Source: an uncultured Rhizobiaceae group bacterium
GTDB taxonomy: Bacteria > Pseudomonadota > Alphaproteobacteria > Rhizobiales > Rhizobiaceae
Reading direction: 5' to 3'
Assembly (NCBI GenBank): GCA_905479965.1
Contig: CAJQOR010000004.1
Coordinates: forward strand, 1 to 14,058
Length of the DNA: 14,058 bases
Shown here: positions 6,665 through 13,239 of the stretch, piece by piece
Layout of the letters: every line of letters begins with the position of its first letter
Numbering within the stretch: the first letter of the stretch is position 1
Translations under genes and position numbers: made by a program
Notes under the pieces: generated by a model
What the model saw: only the letters and a program-made list of their open reading frames with translations
What the model was told of the DNA's origin: nothing
Databases searched by the model: none

Positions 6665-7240
6665 ATGACAATACGTGTTTCGGGAAAACATATGGACATT
6701 GGTGAAGCGTTTCGCACACGCATAGAAGACCATGTTTCAGATGCAGTGACCAAATATTTTGCGGGTGGTTATTCTAGTCAGGTCACAGTTGAAAAATCTG
6801 GCTCCAGATTTACATCTGATTGCAAAGTTCATCTCGATACCGGTGTCGTTTTACAGGCCACAGGTGAATCGCAAGATCCGCTGCAGTCTTTTGTTGCCGC
6901 AGCAGAACGTATTGAAAAACGCTTGCGTCGTTATAAGCGTAAGCTCAAAAGTCATCAAATTAATACAAACCCAGATATTTTCTCGGAAGTTGCCTACAGT
7001 GTTATGGGCACCAATGAGAATGTTGAAGAAGAAGTTTCCGAAGATTATGCCCCGGCAATTGTTGCCGAAAGCACCAAACAATTAAACGTTATGTCAGTTG
7101 CAGACGCGGTTATGTCGCTTGATCTGACAGACGAGCCATTATTGATATTTAAAAATGCGGGCAATGATGCGCTTAACGTTGTTTATCGTCGTAACGATGG
7201 CAATGTTGGTTGGATTGATGCTGGGGATGTCAAAAGCTAA
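6665..7240 (+). CDS. hpf: Ribosome hibernation promoting factor, long form
   Basis: 191 residues, the long-HPF class. The N-terminal S30AE domain (about 1-98: MTIRVSGKHMDIGEAFRTRI, then ERIEKRLRRYKRKLKSH) binds the decoding region of the 30S subunit. A variable acidic linker follows. The C-terminal dimerisation domain (about 131-188: ADAVMSLDL, PLLIFKNAGNDALNVVYRR, GNVGWIDAG) pairs ribosomes into 100S dimers. The frame stays open upstream to a TTG at 6605, but the ATG at 6665 has a strong Shine-Dalgarno (GGAAAGGA) and matches the conserved HPF start, so the shorter form is correct. Its place after rpoN and before ptsN is the classical arrangement. Confidence 0.96.
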   Translation: MTIRVSGKHMDIGEAFRTRIEDHVSDAVTKYFAGGYSSQVTVEKSGSRFTSDCKVHLDTGVVLQATGESQDPLQSFVAAAERIEKRLRRYKRKLKSHQINTNPDIFSEVAYSVMGTNENVEEEVSEDYAPAIVAESTKQLNVMSVADAVMSLDLTDEPLLIFKNAGNDALNVVYRRNDGNVGWIDAGDVKS

Positions 7241-7258
7241 TTGGTTTAATAAACCAAT
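7240..7258 (+). repeat. Hairpin between hpf and ptsN
   Basis: ATTGGTTT-AAT-AAACCAAT, 8-base perfect arms with a 3-base loop. The first base is the last base of the hpf stop codon. There is no T-run after it; the ptsN Shine-Dalgarno (AGAGG) begins only 3 bases downstream. It is therefore not a standard terminator but could affect RNA processing or ptsN translation. Confidence 0.45.
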
Positions 7259-7272
7259 CAAGAGGTACAAAA

Positions 7273-7737
7273 ATGTCACTCGCTGATGTCATAGCGCAGA
7301 GTTCGATACTGCATGCGCTAAAAGCAAGTTCAAAAAAACAAGTTTTACAAGAACTTGCTGAATGCGCTGCGCAAGAAACTGGCCTGCCAGAGCGTGAAAT
7401 ATTTGATGTAATTTTGCAGCGCGAACGCCTGGGTTCAACAGGCGTTGGCAATGGAATTGCGATCCCGCATGGTAAATTGCAAAAGCTTGATACAATTGTT
7501 GGGTTTTGCGCAAAGTTGGAAGCTCCGGTTGATTTTGAAGCATTAGATGATCAACCAGTTGACCTGGTTTTCATGCTTTTAGCGCCTGAGGGTGCTGGTG
7601 CGGATCATTTAAAAGCACTGTCGCGGATTGCACGTATTTTGCGCAATGACGACACAGTCGACAAAATCCGCGGTGCGCAATCAGATTCAGCGATTTATTC
7701 ATTATTGACACAAAGCTCAGCGTCAAACGCGGCTTAG
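7273..7737 (+). CDS. ptsN: Nitrogen-regulatory PTS enzyme IIA (EIIA-Ntr)
   Basis: 154 residues, a single EIIA (PTS type 2) domain. The phosphorylatable histidine is H66 in GIAIPHGKL, preceded by the usual RERLGSTGVGNG. LVFMLLAPEGAGADHLKALSRIARIL is the second conserved block. EIIA-Ntr receives phosphate from PtsP via NPr (not in the window). In its two forms it regulates potassium uptake, carbon/nitrogen balance and, in alphaproteobacteria, other sensors; it does not transport sugar. The ATG has an AGAGG Shine-Dalgarno 7 nt upstream. It lies 32 bases after hpf and is probably cotranscribed. The gene ends only 19 bases from the convergent DUF1150 gene, with no obvious terminator in between. 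Confidence 0.97.
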   Translation: MSLADVIAQSSILHALKASSKKQVLQELAECAAQETGLPEREIFDVILQRERLGSTGVGNGIAIPHGKLQKLDTIVGFCAKLEAPVDFEALDDQPVDLVFMLLAPEGAGADHLKALSRIARILRNDDTVDKIRGAQSDSAIYSLLTQSSASNAA

Positions 7738-7756
7738 TCTGGTTGATATAACTGAT

Positions 7757-8014
7757 TTAGTGCAGTGTCGCGGGTGACAAATCGTCCTCTGCGGCGCGAA
7801 AGAAGGTGCTCGTTCTATCGTCACTGAGGTAGATTGGTGTGCCATCTGCTGAGAACAAAGCCCATAGATTTTGTCCCGGTTCAAGCTTTTGCTCAAGCGG
7901 GAAACGTTCATTGACCTCTTCCGAGCTGATTTGGCGAATATAGGCAATCTTTCCCTCACCAATGAGTGCAAGATCTTCAGCTGATTCGATGTCTTTTCCT
8001 AGAATTGAAAGCAT
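7757..8014 (-). CDS. DUF1150 family protein (function unknown), beside hsp20
   Basis: 85 residues from the start I chose. The pattern LALIGEGKIAYIRQISSEEVNERFP, then LWALFSADGTPIYLSDDR near the C-terminus, is that of the short DUF1150 proteins of alphaproteobacteria, usually found next to small heat shock genes. There is no signal peptide, membrane segment or catalytic motif. The frame extends upstream to 8098, but the ATG at 8014 has a perfect AGGAGG Shine-Dalgarno with 5 nt spacing and matches homologue length, so the upstream part is not coding. It lies 101 bases downstream of hsp20 on the same strand. Cotranscription under heat shock control is likely but inferred. The molecular function is unknown. 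Confidence 0.85.
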   Translation of the reverse strand: MLSILGKDIESAEDLALIGEGKIAYIRQISSEEVNERFPLEQKLEPGQNLWALFSADGTPIYLSDDRTSTFFRAAEDDLSPATLH

Positions 8015-8015
8015 A

Positions 8016-8056
8016 CTTGCCTCCTGTATCGGTGAAATTTGCCTGTCATCGGCAAA
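8016..8056 (-). promoter_or_regulatory. Mutually exclusive hairpins at the DUF1150 ribosome-binding site
   Basis: On the minus strand TTTGCC (8056-8051) can pair with GGCAAA (8043-8038) across a 7-nt loop. Alternatively it can pair with GGCAAG (8021-8016), which includes the last two G of the AGGAGG Shine-Dalgarno. The first fold leaves the site open and the second partly hides it. This is a hypothesis from base pairing only. Confidence 0.25.
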
Positions 8057-8115
8057 GAACACGCGTGACCCACACCCAAATAGGTGTTTGTAACCCAATA
8101 ATTCATGGTCAGTTA

Positions 8116-8547
8116 TTAGTCTGCAACAGAAATGTTAATTTTCTTTATCAAACGCTCTGGTTCAGGGCGGATAAGGTCAACCGACAACATTCCATTTTTT
8201 AGTTCCGCTGCATCAACTTGCATTCCATCGGCAAGGATAAACACGCGTTGAAACTGTCGCGCAGCGATGCCGCGATATAAAAAGTCGCGCTCTTTGCAAT
8301 CTGTTTGGCGACCTCGGATCACCAATTGGTTTTCCTCAGTCGTGACGTCCAGCTCATCCTCGCTAAAGCCTGCGACCGCTAACGTAATGCGTAATTTTTC
8401 CGCACGCGTGCTCTCCGCTTGGCCATGTAGGCGTTCAATATTATAAGGAGGATAACCTTCAGCGCCTTTTGCAACACGTTCTAAGGTTTTTTCCATCGAT
8501 TCAAAACCCAATAAAAGTGGGCTGGAAAACGGGGCCATTCGTGTCAT
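8116..8547 (-). CDS. Hsp20-family small heat shock protein (IbpA-like, class A)
   Basis: 143 residues. It is an ATP-independent holdase that keeps heat-damaged proteins refoldable by the Hsp70/ClpB machinery. The N-terminus, SSPLLLGFESMEKTLERV, is typical of rhizobial class A IbpA-like proteins. The alpha-crystallin domain covers about 34-127, with LRITLAVAGFSEDELDV, LVIRGRQ, FLYRGIAARQFQRVFILADG and the conserved A-x-x-x-NGML block (114-121). The C-terminal I-x-I anchor is I137-N-I139 in KKINISV. The ATG at 8547 has a GAGGA Shine-Dalgarno. The leader and promoter carry heat-control signals (see the ROSE-like and sigma-32 entries). It is followed by DUF1150 on the same strand. Confidence 0.94.
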   Translation of the reverse strand: MTRMAPFSSPLLLGFESMEKTLERVAKGAEGYPPYNIERLHGQAESTRAEKLRITLAVAGFSEDELDVTTEENQLVIRGRQTDCKERDFLYRGIAARQFQRVFILADGMQVDAAELKNGMLSVDLIRPEPERLIKKINISVAD

Positions 8548-8607
8548 GTCGTCCTCAAAAACTAAGCAACAAACTTCTAAATAGACCCAAATTGGCGTCT
8601 ACTGTCT
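8548..8607 (-). promoter_or_regulatory. ROSE-type RNA thermometer in the hsp20 leader
   Basis: Two hairpins are visible in the minus-strand RNA. The proximal one pairs UUGCU (8569-8565) with the Shine-Dalgarno AGGA (8555-8552), leaving G8567 bulged: U-A, U-G, C-G, U-A. The stem extends outward by G-C, U-G and U-A, and inward by U-G and A-U, to a GUUUU loop (8562-8558). The distal one pairs UAGAC with GUCUA (8601-8597, 8586-8582) and CCA with UGG inside, with one bulged G. A UYGCU motif with a bulged G opposite the ribosome-binding site is the defining mark of ROSE elements on rhizobial small heat shock genes. Melting with heat would free translation. Confidence 0.75.
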
Positions 8608-8612
8608 TTTCG

Positions 8613-8641
8613 ATATGGGATCAAAACGCTGTCGTTACAAG
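8613..8641 (-). promoter_or_regulatory. Sigma-32 (RpoH) promoter of hsp20
   Basis: On the minus strand CTTGTAA (8641-8635) is followed after 15 bases by CCCATAT (8619-8613). The heat shock consensus is CTTGAAA and CCCCATnT, so the -35 has one mismatch and the -10 core is complete. The predicted start (about 8605-8607) gives a leader of about 60 nt that contains just the two hairpins of the thermometer. The promoter lies in the gap after the rbsK stop, so hsp20 can be transcribed independently of rbsK. Confidence 0.72.
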
Positions 8642-8668
8642 GCTAAATGACGATAGAAAAGTATCACT

Positions 8669-9574
8669 TTAACTTGATAGTGCTTTGCGAACGTCAGAAA
8701 TTGTTGGAATAGCGGGTTGAGCGCCGGGCTTTAAGCAGGCCAGCGAACCTGCAACAGCTGCTTGAGTTAACGCAGCTTCAAACTCAAGATCCGCGTCTAG
8801 TCCTTGTGTGAGATAACCGCAAAATGTATCGCCAGCGCCAACTGTGTCCACCGGCGTGATTTCAAGCCCATTGGCTGAATATCTCGCACCTTGATGGTAA
8901 GCAATCACACCATCGCCACCAAGTGTGATAACCACCGAACGATTATGCGCATCGGCGAAAGCTTTCATTTCAGCATCTCGATCTTCATGAGATAAAGTTC
9001 CTTTGCCAATTAACAGATCAAATTCTGTTTCATTGGCGACAACAATATCAGCAAGTGGGGCAAGTTGGGCAGCCTCATCTGTCATGGGCGCGATGTTAAA
9101 GATAGAACGAACACCTTTTTCTCGTGCCGCTTCAAGCGCTGTTTTCACTGCAGCAGCATCAATTTCCATTTGTAAAAGCAAGCAATCGCCAGCATGCATT
9201 TGGTTGATAATTGAATGCGCATCATCGGAATTAACTGCACCATTGGCACCTGCAACAACGGCAATCATATTTTCCCCATCGCCACCAACGAGAATGAGTG
9301 CTGTCCCTGTTGCAGCGTCAGTAAGTTTGACGTTATCTAAGTTCGCATTTGATGATTTGAGTAATGCGAGCGCCATTTCAGCAAAGTTATCTGAGCCAAC
9401 AGCACCCGCCATTTTGACATCCGAGCCGGCACGTTTTGCAGCAAGTGCTTGATTTGCACCTTTGCCGCCTGGGGCTGTTGCAAAATGGTTTCCTGAGACC
9501 GTTTCACCGGGGCCCGGCAAACGGTCGGTATTTGCAATTAGATCCATATTAATTGAGCCAAGAACGCAAATCAT
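8669..9574 (-). CDS. rbsK: Ribokinase (PfkB family)
   Basis: 301 residues, normal for ribokinase. It phosphorylates D-ribose at O5 with ATP, feeding the pentose phosphate pathway. The N-terminus MICVLGSINMDLI and GGKGANQALAAKRAG (36-50, PfkB signature 1, substrate loop) are typical of RbsK. VVANETEF (178-185) supplies the metal/phosphate NxxE-type motif. DTVGAGDTF (243-251, PfkB signature 2) carries the catalytic base D249. No ribose transporter or rbsD lies nearby, so it may serve ribose or nucleoside salvage, and another PfkB sugar kinase specificity is possible. The ATG has an AGGAG Shine-Dalgarno with 5 nt spacing. It lies 32 bases after rmuC and is probably cotranscribed with it. Confidence 0.9.
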   Translation of the reverse strand: MICVLGSINMDLIANTDRLPGPGETVSGNHFATAPGGKGANQALAAKRAGSDVKMAGAVGSDNFAEMALALLKSSNANLDNVKLTDAATGTALILVGGDGENMIAVVAGANGAVNSDDAHSIINQMHAGDCLLLQMEIDAAAVKTALEAAREKGVRSIFNIAPMTDEAAQLAPLADIVVANETEFDLLIGKGTLSHEDRDAEMKAFADAHNRSVVITLGGDGVIAYHQGARYSANGLEITPVDTVGAGDTFCGYLTQGLDADLEFEAALTQAAVAGSLACLKPGAQPAIPTISDVRKALSS

Positions 9575-9606
9575 GATAACTCCTTGAAAGATAAATCAGT
9601 CAAACA

Positions 9607-10866
9607 TCACGGTCTTAAATTAAGCCGACCTGACGAACCAATCGGCTTTACCACAGATAACGGCTCTGGGTCGTTAGCTTTTTCTTGTTTCTCCACCGCG
9701 TTTGTACTGTCTTGCGGCGCACTGTCCTGAAAATCCATGGATTCAATCTTTGTGCTGCGTTTGGTGATTTTGTCCGTAGACGTTAAAATTTGCTCGATAT
9801 CCTTTTGACTCTGGCCAAAATGTGTCTGCAATTTTCGAACACGATCATCCAAACGTGAAATGTCTTCCATGAGCCGGATAACTTCGCCTTGAATTAAATG
9901 GGCTTGTTCTCGCATGCGCGCGTCTTTAAGCACGGCTTGAATAACTTGAATGGACAACATCAATAGTGACGGTGATACAATAACAACTCGCGCCTTATGC
10001 GCGCGTTGAATGATGCCCTCGAAGTTTTCATGCACCTCGGCAAAAATGGATTCAGATGGGACAAACATGAAAGCGGTATCCTGAGTTTCTCCCTGTATGA
10101 GGTATTTCTCAGAAATATCCTTGATATGCTTTTCCATGTCGGTTCGAAACTGACGGGCAGCTTCTGTTGCTAATCGATCATCATCAGCCTTTTTGATGGC
10201 ATTCCATGCTTCAAGTGGAAATTTTGCATCAATTACCAGATCAGGTGAATCATTGGGCATGGTGACCGTACAATCCGGACGGGTTCCGTTGGATAATGTT
10301 GTTTGAAAATTGTAAGCACCTATCGGCAAACCATCTTTGATAATGGTTTCCATCCGTGCCTGTCCAAATGCACCGCGGGTTTGTTTGTCAGATAAAATTG
10401 CCTGCAAACCCACCACATTTTGCGCCAATGCTTGAATGTTGTTTTGCGCCGTATCAATCACTGCCAAACGTTCTTGCAGTTTCGATAGATTTTCATGGGT
10501 TGTTTTAGTTTGTTCAACGAGTGAATTTCCCAGTTTTTGGGTCATACCATCAAGGCGTTGATTGATGTTTTGATTAAGCTCAGATTGGCGCGACCCAAAT
10601 AGCTCTGCCATCGTGCTCATACGCCCCTGCATCTCGCTTTGAGTTTTCAAAAGCTCATTGAGCTGCGCGTGAGCCGCTTGTGATGCTTGCTCAGCTTCCG
10701 ATTTTGCCATGTGCCTTGAATTGGATGAACGCCAAAGAAGATACAAGATTGAAAATAGCAAAACGAACAAGGCAATAACAAAAGCAATCGTGATGTCGCC
10801 AATTGAAAATGTGTTATTGCCAATCGTCAGCAATGGGCTTGATAAGAAGTCTGTATTTATATCCAT
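9607..10866 (-). CDS. rmuC: RmuC-family DNA recombination protein
   Basis: 419 residues. RmuC proteins limit recombination at short inverted repeats and have a predicted nuclease-like fold; the biochemical activity is not well defined. One transmembrane helix lies at about 25-45. A long coiled coil follows (about 55-150, heptad-like with many Gln, Leu and Glu). The RmuC domain runs from about 150 to 350, with DKQTRGAFGQARME (160-173), GLPIGAYNFQTTLSNG (179-194), DLVIDAKFPLEAW (209-221) and FVPSESIFAEV. The C-terminal 60 residues are polar and variable. The start is the ATG at 10866, with GGAAA very close upstream. It is divergent from def with 123 bases between starts. The neighbourhood rmuC-def-fmt-truA is conserved in Hyphomicrobiales. 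Confidence 0.93.
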   Translation of the reverse strand: MDINTDFLSSPLLTIGNNTFSIGDITIAFVIALFVLLFSILYLLWRSSNSRHMAKSEAEQASQAAHAQLNELLKTQSEMQGRMSTMAELFGSRQSELNQNINQRLDGMTQKLGNSLVEQTKTTHENLSKLQERLAVIDTAQNNIQALAQNVVGLQAILSDKQTRGAFGQARMETIIKDGLPIGAYNFQTTLSNGTRPDCTVTMPNDSPDLVIDAKFPLEAWNAIKKADDDRLATEAARQFRTDMEKHIKDISEKYLIQGETQDTAFMFVPSESIFAEVHENFEGIIQRAHKARVVIVSPSLLMLSIQVIQAVLKDARMREQAHLIQGEVIRLMEDISRLDDRVRKLQTHFGQSQKDIEQILTSTDKITKRSTKIESMDFQDSAPQDSTNAVEKQEKANDPEPLSVVKPIGSSGRLNLRP

Positions 10867-10953
10867 TTTCCGATGCTAACTGATTCTAGTTGATTTGTCA
10901 GATCAAAAGGTGAACATTTTTTCGCTTTATACGAATGCGAGTACATCTTTTTA

Positions 10954-10981
10954 TTGACCTTGAACTCGCAAGACCTTATTT
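10954..10981 (+). promoter_or_regulatory. Weak candidate promoter for def-fmt-truA
   Basis: TTGAC (10954-10958), a 17-base spacer and TTATTT (10976-10981, 4/6 to the rhizobial CTATAT -10). The start would fall at about 10988, two bases before the def ATG, which would make the mRNA essentially leaderless. The match is weak and other start points are possible. Confidence 0.28.
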
Positions 10982-10989
10982 CACCCATT

Positions 10990-11511
10990 ATGACTATAAA
11001 ACCTATTGTACTTCTTCCCGATGCAGTGTTGCGCAAGCCATCAGAGCCTGTTGAACGCTTTGATGATGAATTAGCAAAATTTGCAGCTGACATGACTGAA
11101 ACCATGTATGATGCGCCCGGTATTGGTTTGGCTGCTGTGCAGGTTGGCGTATTGCGTCAGATGCTAGTTGTGGATGTGTCCAAAGATGAAGATAATCAAA
11201 ATCCAGAAGTCTTCATCAATCCAGAAATTGTCGACGAGAGCGACGAAACGAGTGTGTATGAAGAGGGTTGTTTATCCATCCCCGACTATTACGCTGAAGT
11301 TGAGCGTCCCGCGATGATTAAAGTCAAATACTTGGATTTATCGGGCAAAGAAAAATTCATTGAAGCTGATGGGTTGATGGCGACATGTCTTCAACATGAG
11401 ATTGATCATCTCAAAGGCGTTTTGTTCATCGACTATCTATCTAAATTGAAGAAAAATATGGTGATCAAGAAATTCACTAAAATCGCTAAGCAACAAGCGT
11501 CTGTGCTTTAA
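10990..11511 (+). CDS. def: Peptide deformylase
   Basis: 173 residues from the ATG at 10990. It removes the formyl group from the N-terminal methionine of nascent proteins at the ribosome, undoing the product of Fmt encoded next to it. The three signature motifs are intact: GIGLAAVQ (44-51), EGCLS (92-96) with metal ligand C94, and QHEIDH (135-140) with metal ligands H136 and H140 and catalytic E137. The frame extends 12 codons upstream to a TTG at 10954, but the [11 protein letters not shown] start matches the family and the extra codons do not. No Shine-Dalgarno precedes either start. It is followed by fmt after 33 bases. Confidence 0.97.
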   Translation: MTIKPIVLLPDAVLRKPSEPVERFDDELAKFAADMTETMYDAPGIGLAAVQVGVLRQMLVVDVSKDEDNQNPEVFINPEIVDESDETSVYEEGCLSIPDYYAEVERPAMIKVKYLDLSGKEKFIEADGLMATCLQHEIDHLKGVLFIDYLSKLKKNMVIKKFTKIAKQQASVL

Positions 11512-11544
11512 TTTTAAAATCAATTTAATCGGAGGAAGCAGCTT

Positions 11545-12480
11545 ATGCGTATCGTTTTCATGGGCACGCCAGAGTTTTCGGTTGCAACACTCCAGGCATT
11601 GATGGATGCAGGTCATGAAATCATCTGCGTTTATACCCAGCCGCCGCGACCTGCAGGACGTAGAGGGCTTGAGTTAAAACCATCCCCTGTGCAGGTTAAA
11701 GCTGAAGAGCATGGGATTGAAGTTCGCATCCCTATAAGTTTGAAAAGCGCAGAAGAGCAGATAAAATTTGATGCGCTCAAAGCTGATGTCGCGGTTGTTG
11801 TTGCCTATGGGATGCTGCTACCGAAAGAGATTTTACAAAGCCCAAAACACGGCTGTTTTAACGGACATGCATCACTTTTGCCGCGCTGGCGTGGTGCAGC
11901 TCCAATTCAACGTGCAATTATGGCCGGAGACAGTGAAACAGGGATGATGATCATGCAAATGGGTGAAGGCTTGGACACAGGCCCTGTCGCGCTTGTTGAA
12001 AAAGTAGCTATCACCGCAACCACAACAGCTGGAATTTTACACGATCAATTAATGAATATTAGCGGCCCGCTTGCTGTGACAGCGATGCAACTGCTTGCGG
12101 CAGGTGAATTAACGTTCACTGAGCAATCAGATGAAGGTGTAACCTACGCTAAGAAAATCGAAAAAGCCGAAACGCGGATAGATTTCTCAAAAAGCGCAGC
12201 AAGTGTTCACAAACATATTATGGGTTTATCGCCTTTCCCAGGCGCTTGGTTTGAGTTGGGCGAAGGTAAAAAGGCTGCACGTGTGAAGGTGTTAGCGTCA
12301 AAATATATTGATCATGTTGATAGTTGTGAAGCTGGTACCGTGATTGATGACGCGCTGACAATTGCATGCGGTGATGGTGCAATTGGCCCGGTCGAACTTC
12401 AAAAAGCTGGGTCAAAGCCGATGAAGATTGACGAGTTTTTGCGCGGTAATTCCATTCCAAAAGGCACAAAACTAAGCTAA
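11545..12480 (+). CDS. fmt: Methionyl-tRNA formyltransferase
   Basis: 311 residues. It formylates Met-tRNA-fMet using 10-formyltetrahydrofolate, which allows initiation. The N-terminal catalytic domain (about 1-205) starts [16 protein letters not shown] and has the folate/formyl-transfer signature [18 protein letters not shown], with N106 and H108. D144 (GEGLDTGP) completes the catalytic set at the same numbering as in E. coli. PPRPAGRRG (33-41) is the loop that contacts the tRNA acceptor. The C-terminal OB-fold domain (about 208-311: [24 protein letters not shown]) binds tRNA. Start ATG with a strong GGAGGA Shine-Dalgarno 8 nt upstream. It sits between def and truA in a tight operon. Confidence 0.98.
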   Translation: MRIVFMGTPEFSVATLQALMDAGHEIICVYTQPPRPAGRRGLELKPSPVQVKAEEHGIEVRIPISLKSAEEQIKFDALKADVAVVVAYGMLLPKEILQSPKHGCFNGHASLLPRWRGAAPIQRAIMAGDSETGMMIMQMGEGLDTGPVALVEKVAITATTTAGILHDQLMNISGPLAVTAMQLLAAGELTFTEQSDEGVTYAKKIEKAETRIDFSKSAASVHKHIMGLSPFPGAWFELGEGKKAARVKVLASKYIDHVDSCEAGTVIDDALTIACGDGAIGPVELQKAGSKPMKIDEFLRGNSIPKGTKLS

Positions 12481-12489
12481 AGCGGTTCT

Positions 12490-13239
12490 ATGCCTAGATA
12501 TAAACTCACAATCGAATATGACGGAACAGGATATGCAGGTTGGCAACGACAGCCTGATGTGCCAACCATTCAAGCAGCGATTGAACAGGCAATTTTTAAG
12601 TTTTCGGGTCAAGATGTTACTGTATCAGGCTCTGGTCGCACAGATGCAGGGGTTCATGCGCGTGGACAGGTTGCACATTTCTCACTTGAAAAAGACTATA
12701 CAGATGAGACAGTTGAAGGCGCGATCAATGCCCACCTAAGAGCCCAGGGAGACCGGGTCGCGATCGTGTCCTCTGAAACAGTGACGGAAGATTTTGATGC
12801 GAGATTTTCAGCAAAAAAACGGCACTACATCTATAAATTCTGGTGTCGGCGCGCGCCGCTAACCCTCGAGCGAAACCGCATGTGGCAGGTATCCCATCCA
12901 CTTGATATCGATCTAATGCATGAAGCTGCGCAACGACTTGTCGGCCAACACGATTTTACAACATTTCGCTCCGTACAATGCCAAGCAAAAAGTCCGGTTC
13001 GCACATTGGATAGATTAGACGTGATCGCCTCAGATGATAGTGCGCTGGTGGAAATACATGCATCCGCCCGTGGGTTTTTACACAATCAAATCAGATCGTT
13101 TGCCGGAACATTGCGAAAGGTGGGTGAAAACCGCTGGACGCCAGATGATGTTGCTAAAGCATTAGACGCCAAAGAGCGGAGCGCCTGTGGACCAGTAGCT
13201 CCGCCCTATGGATTATATTTTATGCGCGTTGATTATTAG
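12490..13239 (+). CDS. truA: tRNA pseudouridine(38-40) synthase TruA
   Basis: 249 residues. It converts uridines 38-40 in the anticodon arm of many tRNAs to pseudouridine and needs no cofactor. [21 protein letters not shown] opens the first half-domain. The catalytic aspartate is D52 in [12 protein letters not shown], followed by GQVAHF. The second half-domain has [17 protein letters not shown] and the conserved [14 protein letters not shown] and PPYGLYF blocks. It lies 9 bases after fmt with only a weak Shine-Dalgarno (AGCGG), so coupling to fmt is likely. Its TAG stop (13237-13239) overlaps the stop of the convergent aas-type gene by two bases; the two genes share four bases. Confidence 0.98.
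   Translation: MPRYKLTIEYDGTGYAGWQRQPDVPTIQAAIEQAIFKFSGQDVTVSGSGRTDAGVHARGQVAHFSLEKDYTDETVEGAINAHLRAQGDRVAIVSSETVTEDFDARFSAKKRHYIYKFWCRRAPLTLERNRMWQVSHPLDIDLMHEAAQRLVGQHDFTTFRSVQCQAKSPVRTLDRLDVIASDDSALVEIHASARGFLHNQIRSFAGTLRKVGENRWTPDDVAKALDAKERSACGPVAPPYGLYFMRVDY

Noticed and set aside
8015..8098. Longer DUF1150 frame starting at 8098
   Set aside because: The ATG at 8014 carries AGGAGG at ideal spacing and gives the normal family length; the upstream codons cover the ribosome-binding site and hairpin region.
9003..9452. 149-codon plus-strand frame opposite rbsK
   Set aside because: It is an Ala/Ser-rich antisense shadow created by the codon usage of rbsK; no Shine-Dalgarno or family features.
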